This document shows, one piece after another, positions 53,387 through 63,708 of a stretch of DNA of 64,000 nucleotides. A program made the position numbers and the translations under genes. The stretch comes from Mesorhizobium sp. LHD-90 (GTDB lineage: Bacteria; Pseudomonadota; Alphaproteobacteria; Rhizobiales; Rhizobiaceae), in NCBI RefSeq assembly GCF_030929505.1, contig NZ_JAVFVV010000005.1:62001-126000 (forward strand), written 5' to 3'. Under the pieces are notes generated by a model. It saw only the letters and a list, made by a program, of their open reading frames with translations. It did no database searches and had not been told where the DNA came from. Numbering within the stretch: the stretch's first letter is position 1; every line of letters begins with the position of its first letter.

Positions 53387-54601
53387 TCAGGCGCCGCGCA
53401 GCATCCCGGCCGCGTCTGCTTCCAGATCCGTCTCGGACCTGACATAGGTGACCCGGACGCGGTCGCGGCCGGCCCGCTTGGCCTGCATCAGCGCATCGTC
53501 GGCGCGCTTGAACAGCGCGTCAAGGCTTTCGCCGCCGGACCGTGCCGCAACGCCAAAACTGCAGGTGACCGGTCCGAGGCCTGGCACCGTGCCTTCCAGC
53601 GCACCAGACCCCAAAGCCGCCCGCACGCCTTCAGCGAAGAGCCGGGCCGCGCCAAGATCGCAGTGCGGCATGAACACCGCGAACTCCTCGCCGCCGGTTC
53701 GACCGATGATCGCCTTGTCCGACCCGGTTTGACGGAGCAGGCGGGCGAAGGCGGTGATAACCGCGTCGCCGGCGGCGTGGCCGTGGCGGTCGTTGACTGC
53801 CTTGAAGTGGTCGAGGTCGGCCAGAACCAGGCCGACCGGAACCTTGCTGCCTGCCGGGAGATCGAAGAAGGCTCGCGTCCGGTCGTGAAACCCGCGGCGG
53901 TTGAGCAGGCCCGACAGCGCGTCGGTATGCGATTCGGTGCGGAACTCCTGGATGATATCGAACCCGACAGCGGTGAGCAGCGTAAGCGCGATCATCAACG
54001 ACCAGACGACAACCGAAAGGCTCGTCGTCAGCCAATAGGACGAGCCTACGAAAGAAGCATCGCCAGCCCCCCCGCCGTCGAGCAACGCCACCACCGCCGG
54101 CCGGATGAAGAAGTCGAGCGCCCTAAGCCCGGCGAGCCACGTCAGCAGCCTGTCGGCCGGCGCGACGCTGGTCGACTGCCGCAGCCGGAACACGCCGACC
54201 GCGCACATCGCCCCCAGCGCGTAGTTGACGGCAAAGACGCGCGCGCCGAAGTCCGGCACCACGAACAGGAACCAGGTGAACGCCGACATGCCGGCAGCCG
54301 CGCAGACCAGCAGCGCGGCCCGCGGCACCGGCAGTTTCTGCCGCGACACGACCGCCGAGACGAACAGGAACACGGCAGTGAAGAAGAGCAGGTTGGACAC
54401 CAGCTTCGAGAGTTCGAATCCCAGGCCGAGTTGGAACCCCTGCAGCACGAAGCCGATGGCGACCAGACAGTAGCAGAGGCAAAGCTGTAGCACGTAGCCG
54501 GCCTGGCGCCGCACCGTCCACAGCACAAAAAACGCCGCCGACAAGACTGCCGACAGCGACGGGTTGAGCAGAGCGATGAAGAGCCCTTGGTCCAACGCCA
54601 C
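53387..54601 (-). CDS. membrane diguanylate cyclase (GGDEF), paralogue
   Basis: 404 residues from a GTG at 54601. Seven helices at residues 1-215 are followed by a GGDEF domain with LADLDHFKAVNDRHGHAAGD and IIGRTGGEEFAVFMP. The GGEEF motif is intact and no I-site RxxD is seen. The membrane part resembles that of the neighbour in layout but not closely in sequence. The two form a tandem pair on the same strand with a 121-bp gap. Confidence 0.9.
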   Translation of the reverse strand: MALDQGLFIALLNPSLSAVLSAAFFVLWTVRRQAGYVLQLCLCYCLVAIGFVLQGFQLGLGFELSKLVSNLLFFTAVFLFVSAVVSRQKLPVPRAALLVCAAAGMSAFTWFLFVVPDFGARVFAVNYALGAMCAVGVFRLRQSTSVAPADRLLTWLAGLRALDFFIRPAVVALLDGGGAGDASFVGSSYWLTTSLSVVVWSLMIALTLLTAVGFDIIQEFRTESHTDALSGLLNRRGFHDRTRAFFDLPAGSKVPVGLVLADLDHFKAVNDRHGHAAGDAVITAFARLLRQTGSDKAIIGRTGGEEFAVFMPHCDLGAARLFAEGVRAALGSGALEGTVPGLGPVTCSFGVAARSGGESLDALFKRADDALMQAKRAGRDRVRVTYVRSETDLEADAAGMLRGA

Positions 54602-54731
54602 CCCGAATGGTTTCCCTAGGGAAAGATGTTAGGCAAAAAGTGCCAAAGAAGAGGTTAAGTCTCGGCCTGCATCTACCGGTGATTGCAGGCCGAGTCACTG
54701 GCGGCGGGTGGCGGCGCGCCGCGTTGGGGCG

Positions 54732-56141
54732 TCAGTTCCAGTCGCGGATATCGACGAAGTGCCCGGCGATCGCGGCCGCCGCCGCCATGGCAGGCGACAC
54801 CAGATGGGTGCGGCCCTTAAAACCCTGGCGGCCCTCGAAATTGCGGTTCGAGGTGGATGCGCAGCGCTCGTGCGGCTTCAGCCGATCGTCGTTCATGGCA
54901 AGGCACATGGAGCAGCCCGGCTCGCGCCAGTCGAAGCCGGCCTCCTTGAAGATCCTGTCGAGGCCCTCGGCTTCCGCCTGCTCCTTCACCAGGCCCGAGC
55001 CCGGCACGATCATGGCGTCGACCGTGGCGGCGACGCGTTTGCCGTCGACCACCTTGGCCACGGCGCGCAGGTCCTCGATGCGGCCGTTGGTGCAGGAACC
55101 GATGAAGACGCGGTCGAGCTTGATATCGGTGATCTTGGTGCCCGGCTCCAGGCCCATATAGTCGAGCGCGCGCTTCTTCGAGTTGCGCTTGTTCTCGTCC
55201 TCGATCGCCTCGGGGTCCGGCACGATGCCATTGATCGACACGACGTCCTCAGGCGAGGAACCCCAGGTGACGATCGGCGGCAGCTTTGCCGCGTCGAGCA
55301 CGATGACCTTGTCGAAATGCGCGCCTTCGTCTGACTTCAGCGTCTTCCAGTAGGCGAGCGCGGCCTCCAACGCCTCGCCCTTGGGCGAGCGGGGCTTGTC
55401 CTTGACATAGGCGAAGGTCGTCTCGTCCGGCGCGATGAGGCCGGCGCGTGCCCCGCCCTCAATGCTCATGTTACAGATGGTCATGCGGCCTTCCATCGAC
55501 AGCGCGCGGATTGCCTCGCCGGCATATTCGATGACGTAGCCGGTGCCGCCTGCCGTGCCGATCTCGCCGATGATGGCGAGGATGATGTCCTTGGCGGTGA
55601 CGCCGGGCGGCAGTTGCCCGTCGACGCGCACCAGCATGTTCTTGGCCTTCTTCTGGATCAGCGTCTGGGTGGCGAGCACATGTTCGACCTCAGACGTGCC
55701 GATGCCGTGCGCCAGCGCGCCGAAAGCACCATGCGTTGAGGTGTGGCTGTCGCCGCAGACGATCGTCATGCCCGGCTGCGTAAACCCCTGCTCGGGGCCG
55801 ACGATATGCACGATGCCCTGACGGACGTCGTTCTCGGAATAATACTCAACGCCGAAGTCGGCGGCATTCTTGGCCAGCGCCTCGACCTGGATGCGGCTTT
55901 CCTCGTTCTTGATGCCGTTCTTGCGGTCCGGCGAGGTCGGCACGTTGTGGTCGACGACGGCCAGCGTTTTTTCCGGGTGCCGCACCTTGCGGCCGGCCAT
56001 GCGCAGGCCCTCAAAGGCCTGCGGGCTGGTGACCTCATGCACGAGGTGGCGGTCGATATAGAGCAGGCAGGTGCCGTCGTCCTGGCGGTCGACGACGTGG
56101 TCGTCGAAAATCTTGTCGTAGAGGGTGCGCGGTGCGCTCAT
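54732..56141 (-). CDS. leuC: 3-isopropylmalate dehydratase large subunit
   Basis: 469 residues, standard length. It isomerises 2- to 3-isopropylmalate with LeuD. The start is [17 protein letters not shown]; 4Fe-4S cysteines lie in [15 protein letters not shown] and GCSMCLAMN, and the substrate loop [17 protein letters not shown] is intact. leuD is not in this window. Confidence 0.98.
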   Translation of the reverse strand: MSAPRTLYDKIFDDHVVDRQDDGTCLLYIDRHLVHEVTSPQAFEGLRMAGRKVRHPEKTLAVVDHNVPTSPDRKNGIKNEESRIQVEALAKNAADFGVEYYSENDVRQGIVHIVGPEQGFTQPGMTIVCGDSHTSTHGAFGALAHGIGTSEVEHVLATQTLIQKKAKNMLVRVDGQLPPGVTAKDIILAIIGEIGTAGGTGYVIEYAGEAIRALSMEGRMTICNMSIEGGARAGLIAPDETTFAYVKDKPRSPKGEALEAALAYWKTLKSDEGAHFDKVIVLDAAKLPPIVTWGSSPEDVVSINGIVPDPEAIEDENKRNSKKRALDYMGLEPGTKITDIKLDRVFIGSCTNGRIEDLRAVAKVVDGKRVAATVDAMIVPGSGLVKEQAEAEGLDRIFKEAGFDWREPGCSMCLAMNDDRLKPHERCASTSNRNFEGRQGFKGRTHLVSPAMAAAAAIAGHFVDIRDWN

Positions 56142-56207
56142 GGTCTTTATCCGTCGATAGGAATGAGGAAGTGGAAAAGTCCGGCGACAGCCGGAAGCCC
56201 GTCGGCT

Positions 56208-56336
56208 TCAGCGAAGTCGGGAAAGCAGCGCGCCCGAGATACGGGCGTAGAACCGCGCGGGCAGGCGTTTCTTGTCCTGCAGCACGAAGCCCTTGTAGCT
56301 CGGATCTCCGAAAAGCTCTTCCATCGCGCCGCTCAT
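56208..56336 (-). CDS. small conserved-looking protein, 42 residues
   Basis: The frame from the ATG at 56336 reads MSGAMEELFGDPSYKGFVLQ and then DKKRLPARFYARISGALLSR. The composition is that of a soluble small protein with an aromatic-rich middle; an ATG at 56324 is a second possible start. There is no clear Shine-Dalgarno. It lies between mgtC and leuC on the same strand, 66 bases upstream of the leuC ATG. No family is recognised. Confidence 0.5.
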   Translation of the reverse strand: MSGAMEELFGDPSYKGFVLQDKKRLPARFYARISGALLSRLR

Positions 56337-56411
56337 ATCAAGCTTTTGACCCGGCGGCAATTGTGACGCAGCCGCGCGCGGCAGGGGACACCTGCGGCTT
56401 GGTCCGGTCCC

Positions 56412-57002
56412 TCAGCCCTCGGCGGGCTTCACCTTCGACGGATCGTCCTCCTTCGGACTGATCGCCCGCTTGGCGGACTTGCGCTCCTCCTCCGGCAGCT
56501 CGAAATCGTCCCCCTGGTTCATATCCATGCTGCTCTCGAACGTATAGAGAAGCACCAGCACGGCCAGCGCCAGCAGGGTCGAGAACAGCGCGATCTGCCA
56601 GAGCCCGAGCCCGCACGCCACGCCGATGGCGCCGGCGAGCCACATGCCGGCGCCCGTCGTCAGCCCATGCACCTGCCCGCGCGTGAAGATGACCACCCCG
56701 GCGGCGAGGAAGGCGACGCCGGCCGTCACCGCCTCGACGACGCGGATCGGGTCGACCTTCACCGCGTCTTTCAAAGCATCTGTGGTGAACATCGGCGCAT
56801 GGATGATCTCGATCGTCAGGATCGCAAAGGTGGCGGCGGCCACGCAGACCAGGATGTGGGTGCGCAGGCCCGCCGGCCGGTTGCGCCATTCACGCTCGAA
56901 GCCGATCGCCGCGCCGAAGATTGCCGCCAGCAGCAGCCGCGCGGCGATCACGGGAAAGGACGTATAGGTCGGATGGCCAAATTCGGCGGCGAGCTGATCC
57001 AT
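56412..57002 (-). CDS. MgtC/SapB-family membrane protein
   Basis: 196 residues. The family core ARLLLAAIFGAAIGFEREWR with the conserved FERE and RPAGLRTHILVCVAAA is at residues 20-60, followed by three more helices. The C terminus is charged and disordered (EEERKSAKRAISPKEDDP). MgtC proteins bind the ATP synthase or act in Mg2+ and acid survival; function in this organism is inferred only. Confidence 0.92.
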   Translation of the reverse strand: MDQLAAEFGHPTYTSFPVIAARLLLAAIFGAAIGFEREWRNRPAGLRTHILVCVAAATFAILTIEIIHAPMFTTDALKDAVKVDPIRVVEAVTAGVAFLAAGVVIFTRGQVHGLTTGAGMWLAGAIGVACGLGLWQIALFSTLLALAVLVLLYTFESSMDMNQGDDFELPEEERKSAKRAISPKEDDPSKVKPAEG

Positions 57003-57082
57003 GAATCCCTCAAAAGCTCGCAGCTAACGCGGCGTCGCGACGGAGGTTCCCTGCAGGCCGCCAGCCGGCAAAGAGTTCCGCG

Positions 57083-57721
57083 TCAGGTGATCTCAAACAC
57101 GAACGCCTTCACCACCGCATCCGGCTCGGCAATGGCGTAGCAGCGGAACCACGGGCTTTCCTCGACCGGTCGCCATTTACCCTGCCGCTCGAGGTCATCG
57201 AAAACAGCCCGAAAACCGCCGCTTTCAAAAACCTTGTCGCGTACAGTGAAGATCGCGTGGCCACCCTTTCGCGTGATCCGGGCGAGTTCACGCAGGCTGG
57301 ATGCCGGCGCGTGGCCCATGGTGAACACCCCCGTCGAGAAAAAGGCGCGGAAATGGCCATCTGGCCAGGGCAGCGGCCCGCCCAATGCCGCCTGCCGGAG
57401 ATCGTTGTAGCTGCCGCGCGAGCCGGCGATCTTCAACATATCCTCCGACAGGTCGAGCCCGGCAAGGTCGCCATAGCCCAGCGCCACGAGTTGCGGTCCC
57501 GACAGGCCGGTGCCGCAGCCTGCGTCGAGCAGCGGTCCCTCGGCGACCGGCACGTACCGCGTGATCCAGGCAACGATCAGGAAGGGCAGCAAGTAGCCTA
57601 GCGCCGCCGTCTCGCCGTCATAGGTCGCGGCCCACGCGGCATAGGCCTCCGCCAGAGCCTCGGGCGATCCCGCTGTGTAGACGGAATCGAGTGCCGCCGC
57701 CGCCTTGTTGAGATCGTTCAT
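57083..57721 (-). CDS. class I SAM-dependent methyltransferase
   Basis: 212 residues. Motif I LLDAGCGTGLSGPQLVA near residue 66, motif II LAGLDLSEDMLKIAG, and GHFRAFFSTGVF follow the Rossmann methyltransferase order. It lacks features that fix the substrate. It precedes mgtC on the same strand with an 80-bp gap. Confidence 0.9.
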   Translation of the reverse strand: MNDLNKAAAALDSVYTAGSPEALAEAYAAWAATYDGETAALGYLLPFLIVAWITRYVPVAEGPLLDAGCGTGLSGPQLVALGYGDLAGLDLSEDMLKIAGSRGSYNDLRQAALGGPLPWPDGHFRAFFSTGVFTMGHAPASSLRELARITRKGGHAIFTVRDKVFESGGFRAVFDDLERQGKWRPVEESPWFRCYAIAEPDAVVKAFVFEIT

Positions 57722-57849
57722 CTGTCGTGCTGTCCCTCTTTCCCGCGAAGGTGGCAGGACAAGAACGTTCGGGCAAGCGAAACAAGGTTTGCGGGCGGCT
57801 GCACCAACCCGCTGCCCCTATTGTGAAGCCAAGTGGCTGGTCAATCGGC

Positions 57850-58008
57850 TCAGATTCGGCCCATCAGCAGCAGGATCAGCAGCACGACAAGAATGACGCC
57901 AACGATGCCGGACGGGCCATAGCCCCAAGCCCGCGAATGCGGCCATGCCGGCACGGCGCCGATGAGGATCAGGATCAGGATGATGATCAGAATGGTCGTC
58001 AGCGTCAT
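57850..58008 (-). CDS. DUF3309-type small membrane protein
   Basis: 52 residues, MTLTTILIIILILILIG at the start, AWPHSRAWGYGPSGIVGVIL in the middle and a second hydrophobic run before MGRI. The W-G-Y-G-P-S motif between two helices is characteristic of DUF3309. GGAGGA lies five bases before the ATG at 58008. It is a common envelope mini-protein of rhizobia with unknown role. Confidence 0.8.
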   Translation of the reverse strand: MTLTTILIIILILILIGAVPAWPHSRAWGYGPSGIVGVILVVLLILLLMGRI

Positions 58009-58098
58009 TGCCGTCCTCCGGATTGACTGGCCGAATGGAAAGACAATGCGCGTGTGGGTTTCGGGTTCCCGGCCAGGCTATGCCCGCCGGTCCGCGAA

Positions 58099-58788
58099 CT
58101 ACCGGTTCGACTTCTTGCGGTTGATCTCGATGTTCTTCTTGTAGTCGATGGTGAACAGGCTTTGGTCGATCTTCACGTCCTGGCGCACGTTGAAGATCAT
58201 CACCGTGGTGTCCTTGCCTTGGGCGTCGGTGATCGTCCACTCCTTGAGTTCGTAATTGGAGGGGTCGAACTTCATGGTGATCCTGGAATTGCCGAAGGAC
58301 GACTTGTCTACCAGTTGGATCACCGTCTGGTCCGGCTCCTCCTTGACGCTGCGCACCTTATTGCCAGAAAGGTCGATACGGTCGTTGAGCAACAGTTTCA
58401 GCGGCGTCTTCGACAAGGGATAGAGATCCATCGTCTTCATCCTGGGATTTTCGAGCACCACCGAATCGCCGTCGGAGATCACCCGGAATCCGGCATTGCC
58501 GTCATAGTTGAACCGGACTTTTCCCGGCCGCTGGATGTAGAATTTCCCGCCGGTCTGCCGGCCGCGCGCGTCGAACTGCACGAATTCGCCGGTCATCGAG
58601 CGGATGGAGGCGAAATGGTCGGCGATCTTCTGAGCCGTCGCCGTCGCCTGGGCGGCCGCCGGCGGCGTGAACACCGGGAGCGCAGCCAGCGCGACTGCGC
58701 CCGCGATGCCGAGCGCCATGCCGATCACGCTGCGGCGCGTGCGCGCGCCAAGGCCGATGTCAGCGGGCATGTTCGTCATCCTTTTCAC
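58099..58788 (-). CDS. lolA: outer-membrane lipoprotein carrier LolA-family protein
   Basis: 229 residues. The signal peptide covers about 20-46 (GMALGIAGAVALAALP ... AAAQA). The mature domain has ITG-like lipoprotein-carrier features: IADHFASIRSMTGEFVQF, GKFYIQRPGKVRFNYDGN, TDAQGKDTTVMIFNVRQDV. It carries lipoproteins across the periplasm to LolB-like acceptors. It lies directly downstream of ftsK, as in many rhizobia. Confidence 0.92.
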   Translation of the reverse strand: MKRMTNMPADIGLGARTRRSVIGMALGIAGAVALAALPVFTPPAAAQATATAQKIADHFASIRSMTGEFVQFDARGRQTGGKFYIQRPGKVRFNYDGNAGFRVISDGDSVVLENPRMKTMDLYPLSKTPLKLLLNDRIDLSGNKVRSVKEEPDQTVIQLVDKSSFGNSRITMKFDPSNYELKEWTITDAQGKDTTVMIFNVRQDVKIDQSLFTIDYKKNIEINRKKSNR

Positions 58789-58900
58789 CCAAATCCGATT
58801 TGCGTCTGCATCCAGCTATGAATGTAGTTGGGCTTTAGTTTGACGGAGGCAAGGGCCGGCCCCCTCACATTCGCGGGACCTGCGGTCCGGCGCGAAACCG

Positions 58901-61582
58901 TCACATCTTGTCCTCTTCGGTCGGCACCAGAATCTCGCGTTTTCCAGCATGGTTGGCGGGGCCGACGATGCCTTCCTTTTCCATCTTTTCGATGATCGAG
59001 GCGGCCTTGTTGTAGCCGACACCGAGACGGCGCTGGATATAGCTGGTCGAAGCCTTGCCGTCGCGCAGCACCACCGCCACCGCCTGGTCGTAAGGGTCGT
59101 CCGAATCCTCAAAATTCCCGCCGCCGCCCGCGCCGCCGCGCGGAGCGTCATCGTCGCCGTCCTCTTCGTCATCCTCGGTGATGGCGTCGAGATATTCCGG
59201 GACGCCCTGCAGCTTGAGATGGTTGACGACCTTTTCGACCTCGTCGTCGGAGACGAAGGGACCGTGGACGCGCTGGATGCGGCCGCCGCCGGCCATGTAG
59301 AGCATGTCGCCCATGCCGAGCAGTTGCTCGGCGCCCTGTTCGCCCAAAATGGTGCGGCTGTCGATCTTCGACGTCACCTGGAACGAGATGCGGGTGGGGA
59401 AGTTGGCCTTGATCGTGCCGGTGATGACGTCGACCGACGGGCGCTGGGTAGCCATGATGACATGGATGCCGGCGGCGCGCGCCATCTGGCCGAGACGCTG
59501 CACCGCGCCCTCGATGTCCTTGCCCGCGACCATCATCAGGTCGGCCACCTCGTCGATGATGACGACAATGAAGGGCAGCGGCGCGAGATCGAGTTCCTCG
59601 GTCTCGTAGATCGCCTCGCCGGTCTCACGGTCGAAGCCGGTCTGCACGGTACGCGAGATCTTTTCGCCCTTTTCCATAGACTGGGCGACCCGGGCGTTGA
59701 AACCGTCGATGTTGCGCACGCCCACCTTGGCCATCTTGCGATAGCGGTCCTCCATCTCCCGTACCGTCCACTTCAGCGCCACTACCGCCTTCTTCGGATC
59801 AGTCACGACCGGCGTCAGCAGATGCGGGATGCCCTGATAGACGGACAGTTCCACCATCTTCGGATCGATCATGATCAGCCGGCAGTGTTCCGGCCTCAGC
59901 CGGTAGAGCAGCGACAGCACCATGGTGTTGATGGCGACCGACTTGCCCGAGCCGGTGGTGCCGGCCACCAGCACGTGCGGCATCTTGGCGATGTCGGTGA
60001 TCACGGCCTCGCCGTTGATGGTCTTGCCCAACGCCAGCGCCAGTTTCGCCTTGCTGGTCTCGAAATCCTTGCTGGCCAGAAGCTCGCGCAGATAGACCGT
60101 CTCGCGCTTCGGATTGGGCAGTTCGATGCCGATGGCGTTGCGGCCGGGCACCACGGCGACACGGCAGGCGATGGCACTCATCGAGCGGGCGATGTCGTCG
60201 GCAAGGCCGATGACGCGCGAGGATTTGATACCGGGCGCGGGCTCCAGTTCGTACAGCGTGACGACCGGGCCGGGGCGGACATGGATGATCTCGCCCTTGA
60301 CGCCGAAATCCTCCAGCACGCCTTCCAGCATGCGGGCGTTCTGCTCAAGCGCGTCCTTAGACAGGCTTGCGTCGCGCGCCACGCTCTTCGGCTCGGACAG
60401 GAAGAACAGCGACGGCATCTCGAAATTGTCGGCGCCGATCATCGAGGTCTGCGCCTCGCGCTGAACGCGGGCGCCGGGCGCCGGACGTGGCGCTGGTGCC
60501 TCGACACGGCTCGGCATGGTCGGCGCCACCGGCGCACCGGACGGGTTCGAACGGTAGGACTGCACATGGGTCGGCTGGGCGCGCGGAGTCGACCGGACGG
60601 GCTGCACATCCTCCTCTGCCTCGGCGTACGCTTCGTCGTCATCTTCGTCATCGGCTGCCGGCAGCATCTGCGGAACGCGGCTGTCGGCCACCATGGCAGC
60701 GAAGAATTCCGGCTCGACGCGAGCGCGGCCGGCCGAACTTACGCGTGCCTCGGCACGCTCGGCGAATTCGACGCGTTCGGCCGCCTCGCGCCAGCCGCGC
60801 GATGGCGCGGGAGCGATATCGTATTCGTCGTGCGCGGCCCGCCGGCTTGCCAGGCGGCGGCGCACGAAGGCGCGTGCCGAGAGCCACCAATGGGTGATGG
60901 CGCCCAACGCCAGAATGCCTTCGCTCTCGTCCTCTTCCTCCTCGAAATTCGCCTCGTCGAGTTGCGGCGTCTCGCGGCCGCGGCGCTCGACCTCGACCGG
61001 CGCGGCGCGGCGGAACAGCAGGCCGGAGCCAAAGGCGGCAAGCCCCAGCGCCGGCAAAGCGAGGCCGCCGGCGATGCCCATGGCGACGAGGCCGGTCGGA
61101 TAGTGGCCGATGATGAGCGCCGGGATCTTCAGCACGATGTCGCCGAAGACACCGCCCAGGCCGGAGGGGAGAGGCCAGGTGTCGGGCGGCGTGACGCAGC
61201 CGGCGACGCCGGCGAAGAGCAGCGACGCACCCAGCCAGGCAAGCGCGCGCTTGAGCTTCCGGTCGACGCCCTGCGCCATAGCGAACAGGATGCCCCAGAC
61301 CACCGCCGGCGCGAGGGCGGCAACCGCCGACAGGCCGTAGAACTGGATGGCGAGGTCGGAAAACGCCGCGCCGGCGAAACCCATGGCGTTGGTGACAGGA
61401 TTGTCTGTGGCGTGGCTGAGGCTGGGATCGGCGACGTTCCAGGTGCCCAGGCTGGCGAGCGCGAAGGCGACGCCGGCGAAAATGCCGAGCCCGACGAGCC
61501 GGCCGAGCTGCCTGCGCAGGAACGCGCCTATGCCGGTGTCGGTGTCGGAAAGCGCGAGCGGCGCGGCAGCCCCAGAACGCAT
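58901..61582 (-). CDS. ftsK: DNA translocase FtsK
   Basis: 893 residues from the ATG at 61582 (GAGGA upstream); a start at 61606 is less likely. N-terminal membrane helices (about 30-190) anchor it at the division site. A low-complexity linker (about 200-400) leads to the motor domain: Walker [10 protein letters not shown], Walker [15 protein letters not shown], and [19 protein letters not shown]. The C-terminal gamma domain ([20 protein letters not shown]) reads KOPS-like sites. It pumps chromosome ends apart during division. A CtrA-type palindrome lies upstream. Confidence 0.97.
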   Translation of the reverse strand: MRSGAAAPLALSDTDTGIGAFLRRQLGRLVGLGIFAGVAFALASLGTWNVADPSLSHATDNPVTNAMGFAGAAFSDLAIQFYGLSAVAALAPAVVWGILFAMAQGVDRKLKRALAWLGASLLFAGVAGCVTPPDTWPLPSGLGGVFGDIVLKIPALIIGHYPTGLVAMGIAGGLALPALGLAAFGSGLLFRRAAPVEVERRGRETPQLDEANFEEEEDESEGILALGAITHWWLSARAFVRRRLASRRAAHDEYDIAPAPSRGWREAAERVEFAERAEARVSSAGRARVEPEFFAAMVADSRVPQMLPAADDEDDDEAYAEAEEDVQPVRSTPRAQPTHVQSYRSNPSGAPVAPTMPSRVEAPAPRPAPGARVQREAQTSMIGADNFEMPSLFFLSEPKSVARDASLSKDALEQNARMLEGVLEDFGVKGEIIHVRPGPVVTLYELEPAPGIKSSRVIGLADDIARSMSAIACRVAVVPGRNAIGIELPNPKRETVYLRELLASKDFETSKAKLALALGKTINGEAVITDIAKMPHVLVAGTTGSGKSVAINTMVLSLLYRLRPEHCRLIMIDPKMVELSVYQGIPHLLTPVVTDPKKAVVALKWTVREMEDRYRKMAKVGVRNIDGFNARVAQSMEKGEKISRTVQTGFDRETGEAIYETEELDLAPLPFIVVIIDEVADLMMVAGKDIEGAVQRLGQMARAAGIHVIMATQRPSVDVITGTIKANFPTRISFQVTSKIDSRTILGEQGAEQLLGMGDMLYMAGGGRIQRVHGPFVSDDEVEKVVNHLKLQGVPEYLDAITEDDEEDGDDDAPRGGAGGGGNFEDSDDPYDQAVAVVLRDGKASTSYIQRRLGVGYNKAASIIEKMEKEGIVGPANHAGKREILVPTEEDKM

Positions 61583-61667
61583 GCAAAATCCTCGTGGTCG
61601 TTTCATTGCGGCCGGCGCGCGTGCGACGCGCTGCCGGCAGAATCGACCGTGAGACTAGGCGGGGAGA

Positions 61668-61684
61668 GTTAAAGGCGCTTTAAC
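61668..61684. promoter_or_regulatory. palindromic CtrA-type box upstream of ftsK
   Basis: GTTAAAG-GCG-CTTTAAC is a perfect palindrome containing TTAA-N7-TTAA (61669-61683). It lies 86 bases before the ftsK ATG and suggests control of ftsK by the cell-cycle regulator CtrA. Confidence 0.65.
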
Positions 61685-61727
61685 CATGCGGATTGGATGC
61701 GTCCGGAGTTTGGATCCTCGGTAGCCG

Positions 61728-63530
61728 TTAGATCACCACAAAGTCGGCTGCCGTGATGGTCGGCGGTCCCACCGGCGTTGCAGCTAGCGTGGCAAACTGG
61801 ATGGCTGCACGCGCGCCATTACCATCCGCATCGTAGAAAAGTTTTCCGGTGTCGGTCTCGTAAATGATGCGGTCGTTGGCGTCGCCGGCGAGGCCGGTCA
61901 TATTGGCGCGAAAGGCGGATACCGCCAGCGCACCGGTCGCCGTCAGCGTCGTAAAGATCGCATTTTCCAGACGGATCGTGTCGTCTATCGCGGTGAAGTC
62001 GGTGATCGTATCAATATTGTCGGTACCCAGCCACGCTGAGAACACGAAGGAATCCGCACCTGCCAGTCCACTGATTTTGTCCGCGCCGCCGTGTCCGTCG
62101 AGAACATTCGAACCGGCATTCGCTGAAAGAGTGTCGGCGAATCTGGAGCCAACAATTCCCTCAATCCCGGAATAGCTATCGCCGGCCGCCTCGCCGGTGT
62201 TCAAATTCGGATTAGCGAGATTGACGGTGAGGCCAGCCTTTGAAAACTCATATGAGGCATAGTCTAAGCCGGTTCCGCCTATCAGAATGTCACCGCCGCC
62301 GCCGCCAATCAGAATGTCGCGATCGCCGGCCCCATCCAATCGGTTAACCCAGGCATTCCCGATCAGGGTTTGAGCAATGCCGTTGCCAGTAAGGTCAATA
62401 GGGGCCTTGCCCGCCAAGTCCTCTGTGGACAGAGTCTCAATCTCGTCATCGACGTCAAGGACCCAACTCACGGCAGCAACGAGACGATCCTGTCCACCAC
62501 CACCCAGCTCCTCGAACACGTCAGATGAACTGAAGACGAAGAGTGTGTCGTCGCCCGCGCCTCCCTTCAGCGTGTCCTTTCCACCACCGCCATTCAGAGT
62601 ATCGCTTCCGCCTCCGCCAGTTAAGACGTTGTCACCGGTATTGCCATAAATCCTCTGGGAAAACTCATTTCCAGTGAGATCGATCTTAGATTTTCCGCTC
62701 GACCCATTGGTCGTTAGTATCTCGATCTCTGCCCCCGCAGCCAGCGTATAGCTCACTGCAGTCATCACTCGGTCGGCGAAACCGCCGTTTAGGCCTTCGT
62801 GTATAGTCGTCGCAGCACTATAGACTTGAAAGATGTCATTTCCACCGAGTCCGATAAGAACGTCCCCGGCTCCACCACCATCGCGCAGCACATTGTTACC
62901 AGCATTGCCGGTGATCGTTTGCGCCAAAGCATTGCCAGTGAGATTGATCCTGTAGGTTTCGCTCGCAGAATTGGTTGTAAGTTGCTCAACTGCCACGCCC
63001 GGCGCCAGCACGTAGGAGACATAGGAAGCGATACGGTCGTCGGTTCCGCCGCCAGCCGTTTCGAACACCTTCGTGTTGGCGTGGTAGATGCGATAGAAGT
63101 CATTGCCCGAGCCACCCTCGAACATGTCGCCGACGCCACTAGTACGGAACACGTCTGCGCTGGCGGAGCCGAATACCAGGTCCACACCTGACGTGCCAAT
63201 AAAGTTCGCTGTCGTATCGAAGATGACAATGTTGAACGCGTGGTCGAACGCCGCACCGCCGATATTGTCGTTGACGAAATAACTCGCCGCCGTATTGGCG
63301 CCGGGGGTCAGCGTCGCCACGAACTGCAGATCCATCGGGCGATCCGACGTTTGATTGAGATAGTCGCCGAAGGCACCGATCGCCGCTCCGATCTCGCCGT
63401 CCCAGAGAAAGATGCCTCCCTCATCCTCCAAGCCAATCAACCCGTAATAGAACGTGGCTGTAAGCTGATTGCCGCTGCGCACAAGCGAGAATTCGGCGGA
63501 TACGCCGGAAACGAACTGGCTGACAAGCAT
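61728..63530 (-). CDS. RTX protein (third of three)
   Basis: 600 residues. A 100-residue beta-rich N-terminal domain (LVSQFVSGVSAEFSLVRSG, DLQFVATLTPGANTAASY) is followed by RTX nonapeptides (GGGGSDTLNGGGGKDTLKGG near 320) and about three long modules bearing YxLAAGAEIExLTT and LTGNxxxQxIxGNxGxN. The last 85 residues (TITDFTAIDDTIRLENAIF through DFVVI) form the type I secretion module, nearly identical to that of the first RTX protein. No catalytic motif is recognised. Confidence 0.88.
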   Translation of the reverse strand: MLVSQFVSGVSAEFSLVRSGNQLTATFYYGLIGLEDEGGIFLWDGEIGAAIGAFGDYLNQTSDRPMDLQFVATLTPGANTAASYFVNDNIGGAAFDHAFNIVIFDTTANFIGTSGVDLVFGSASADVFRTSGVGDMFEGGSGNDFYRIYHANTKVFETAGGGTDDRIASYVSYVLAPGVAVEQLTTNSASETYRINLTGNALAQTITGNAGNNVLRDGGGAGDVLIGLGGNDIFQVYSAATTIHEGLNGGFADRVMTAVSYTLAAGAEIEILTTNGSSGKSKIDLTGNEFSQRIYGNTGDNVLTGGGGSDTLNGGGGKDTLKGGAGDDTLFVFSSSDVFEELGGGGQDRLVAAVSWVLDVDDEIETLSTEDLAGKAPIDLTGNGIAQTLIGNAWVNRLDGAGDRDILIGGGGGDILIGGTGLDYASYEFSKAGLTVNLANPNLNTGEAAGDSYSGIEGIVGSRFADTLSANAGSNVLDGHGGADKISGLAGADSFVFSAWLGTDNIDTITDFTAIDDTIRLENAIFTTLTATGALAVSAFRANMTGLAGDANDRIIYETDTGKLFYDADGNGARAAIQFATLAATPVGPPTITAADFVVI

Positions 63531-63656
63531 GGGACCCCTCCCGACAAATTATCCAGAAGACAGATTCTTGGACAATATGGGCAAGAAAAGACCCAAGAAA
63601 TGACATTAGTCGCCAGGTTTGAATATTTTTGCCTGGACTTCATTTGATGCCAGTTA

Positions 63657-63687
63657 AACAAAACGCCGGACCCAGATCGTCCGGCGC
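63657..63687 (-). terminator. terminator of the DUF1236 gene
   Basis: On the minus strand a 7-bp stem CGCCGGA/TCCGGCG (63680-63686 with 63664-63670) with a nine-base loop is followed by TTTTGTTT. It lies about 22 bases past the stop codon of the gene at 63709. Confidence 0.7.
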
Positions 63688-63708
63688 TTTGCTATCAGGC
63701 GCCGTCAT

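Noticed and set aside
54414-54424. TTCGAATCC, a tRNA T-arm-like string
   Set aside because: It lies inside the second diguanylate cyclase gene, and no acceptor or anticodon stem could be built around it.
58949-61672. Very long plus-strand frame opposite ftsK
   Set aside because: It is the mirror of ftsK, rich in His, Arg and Asp, and starts without a ribosome binding site.
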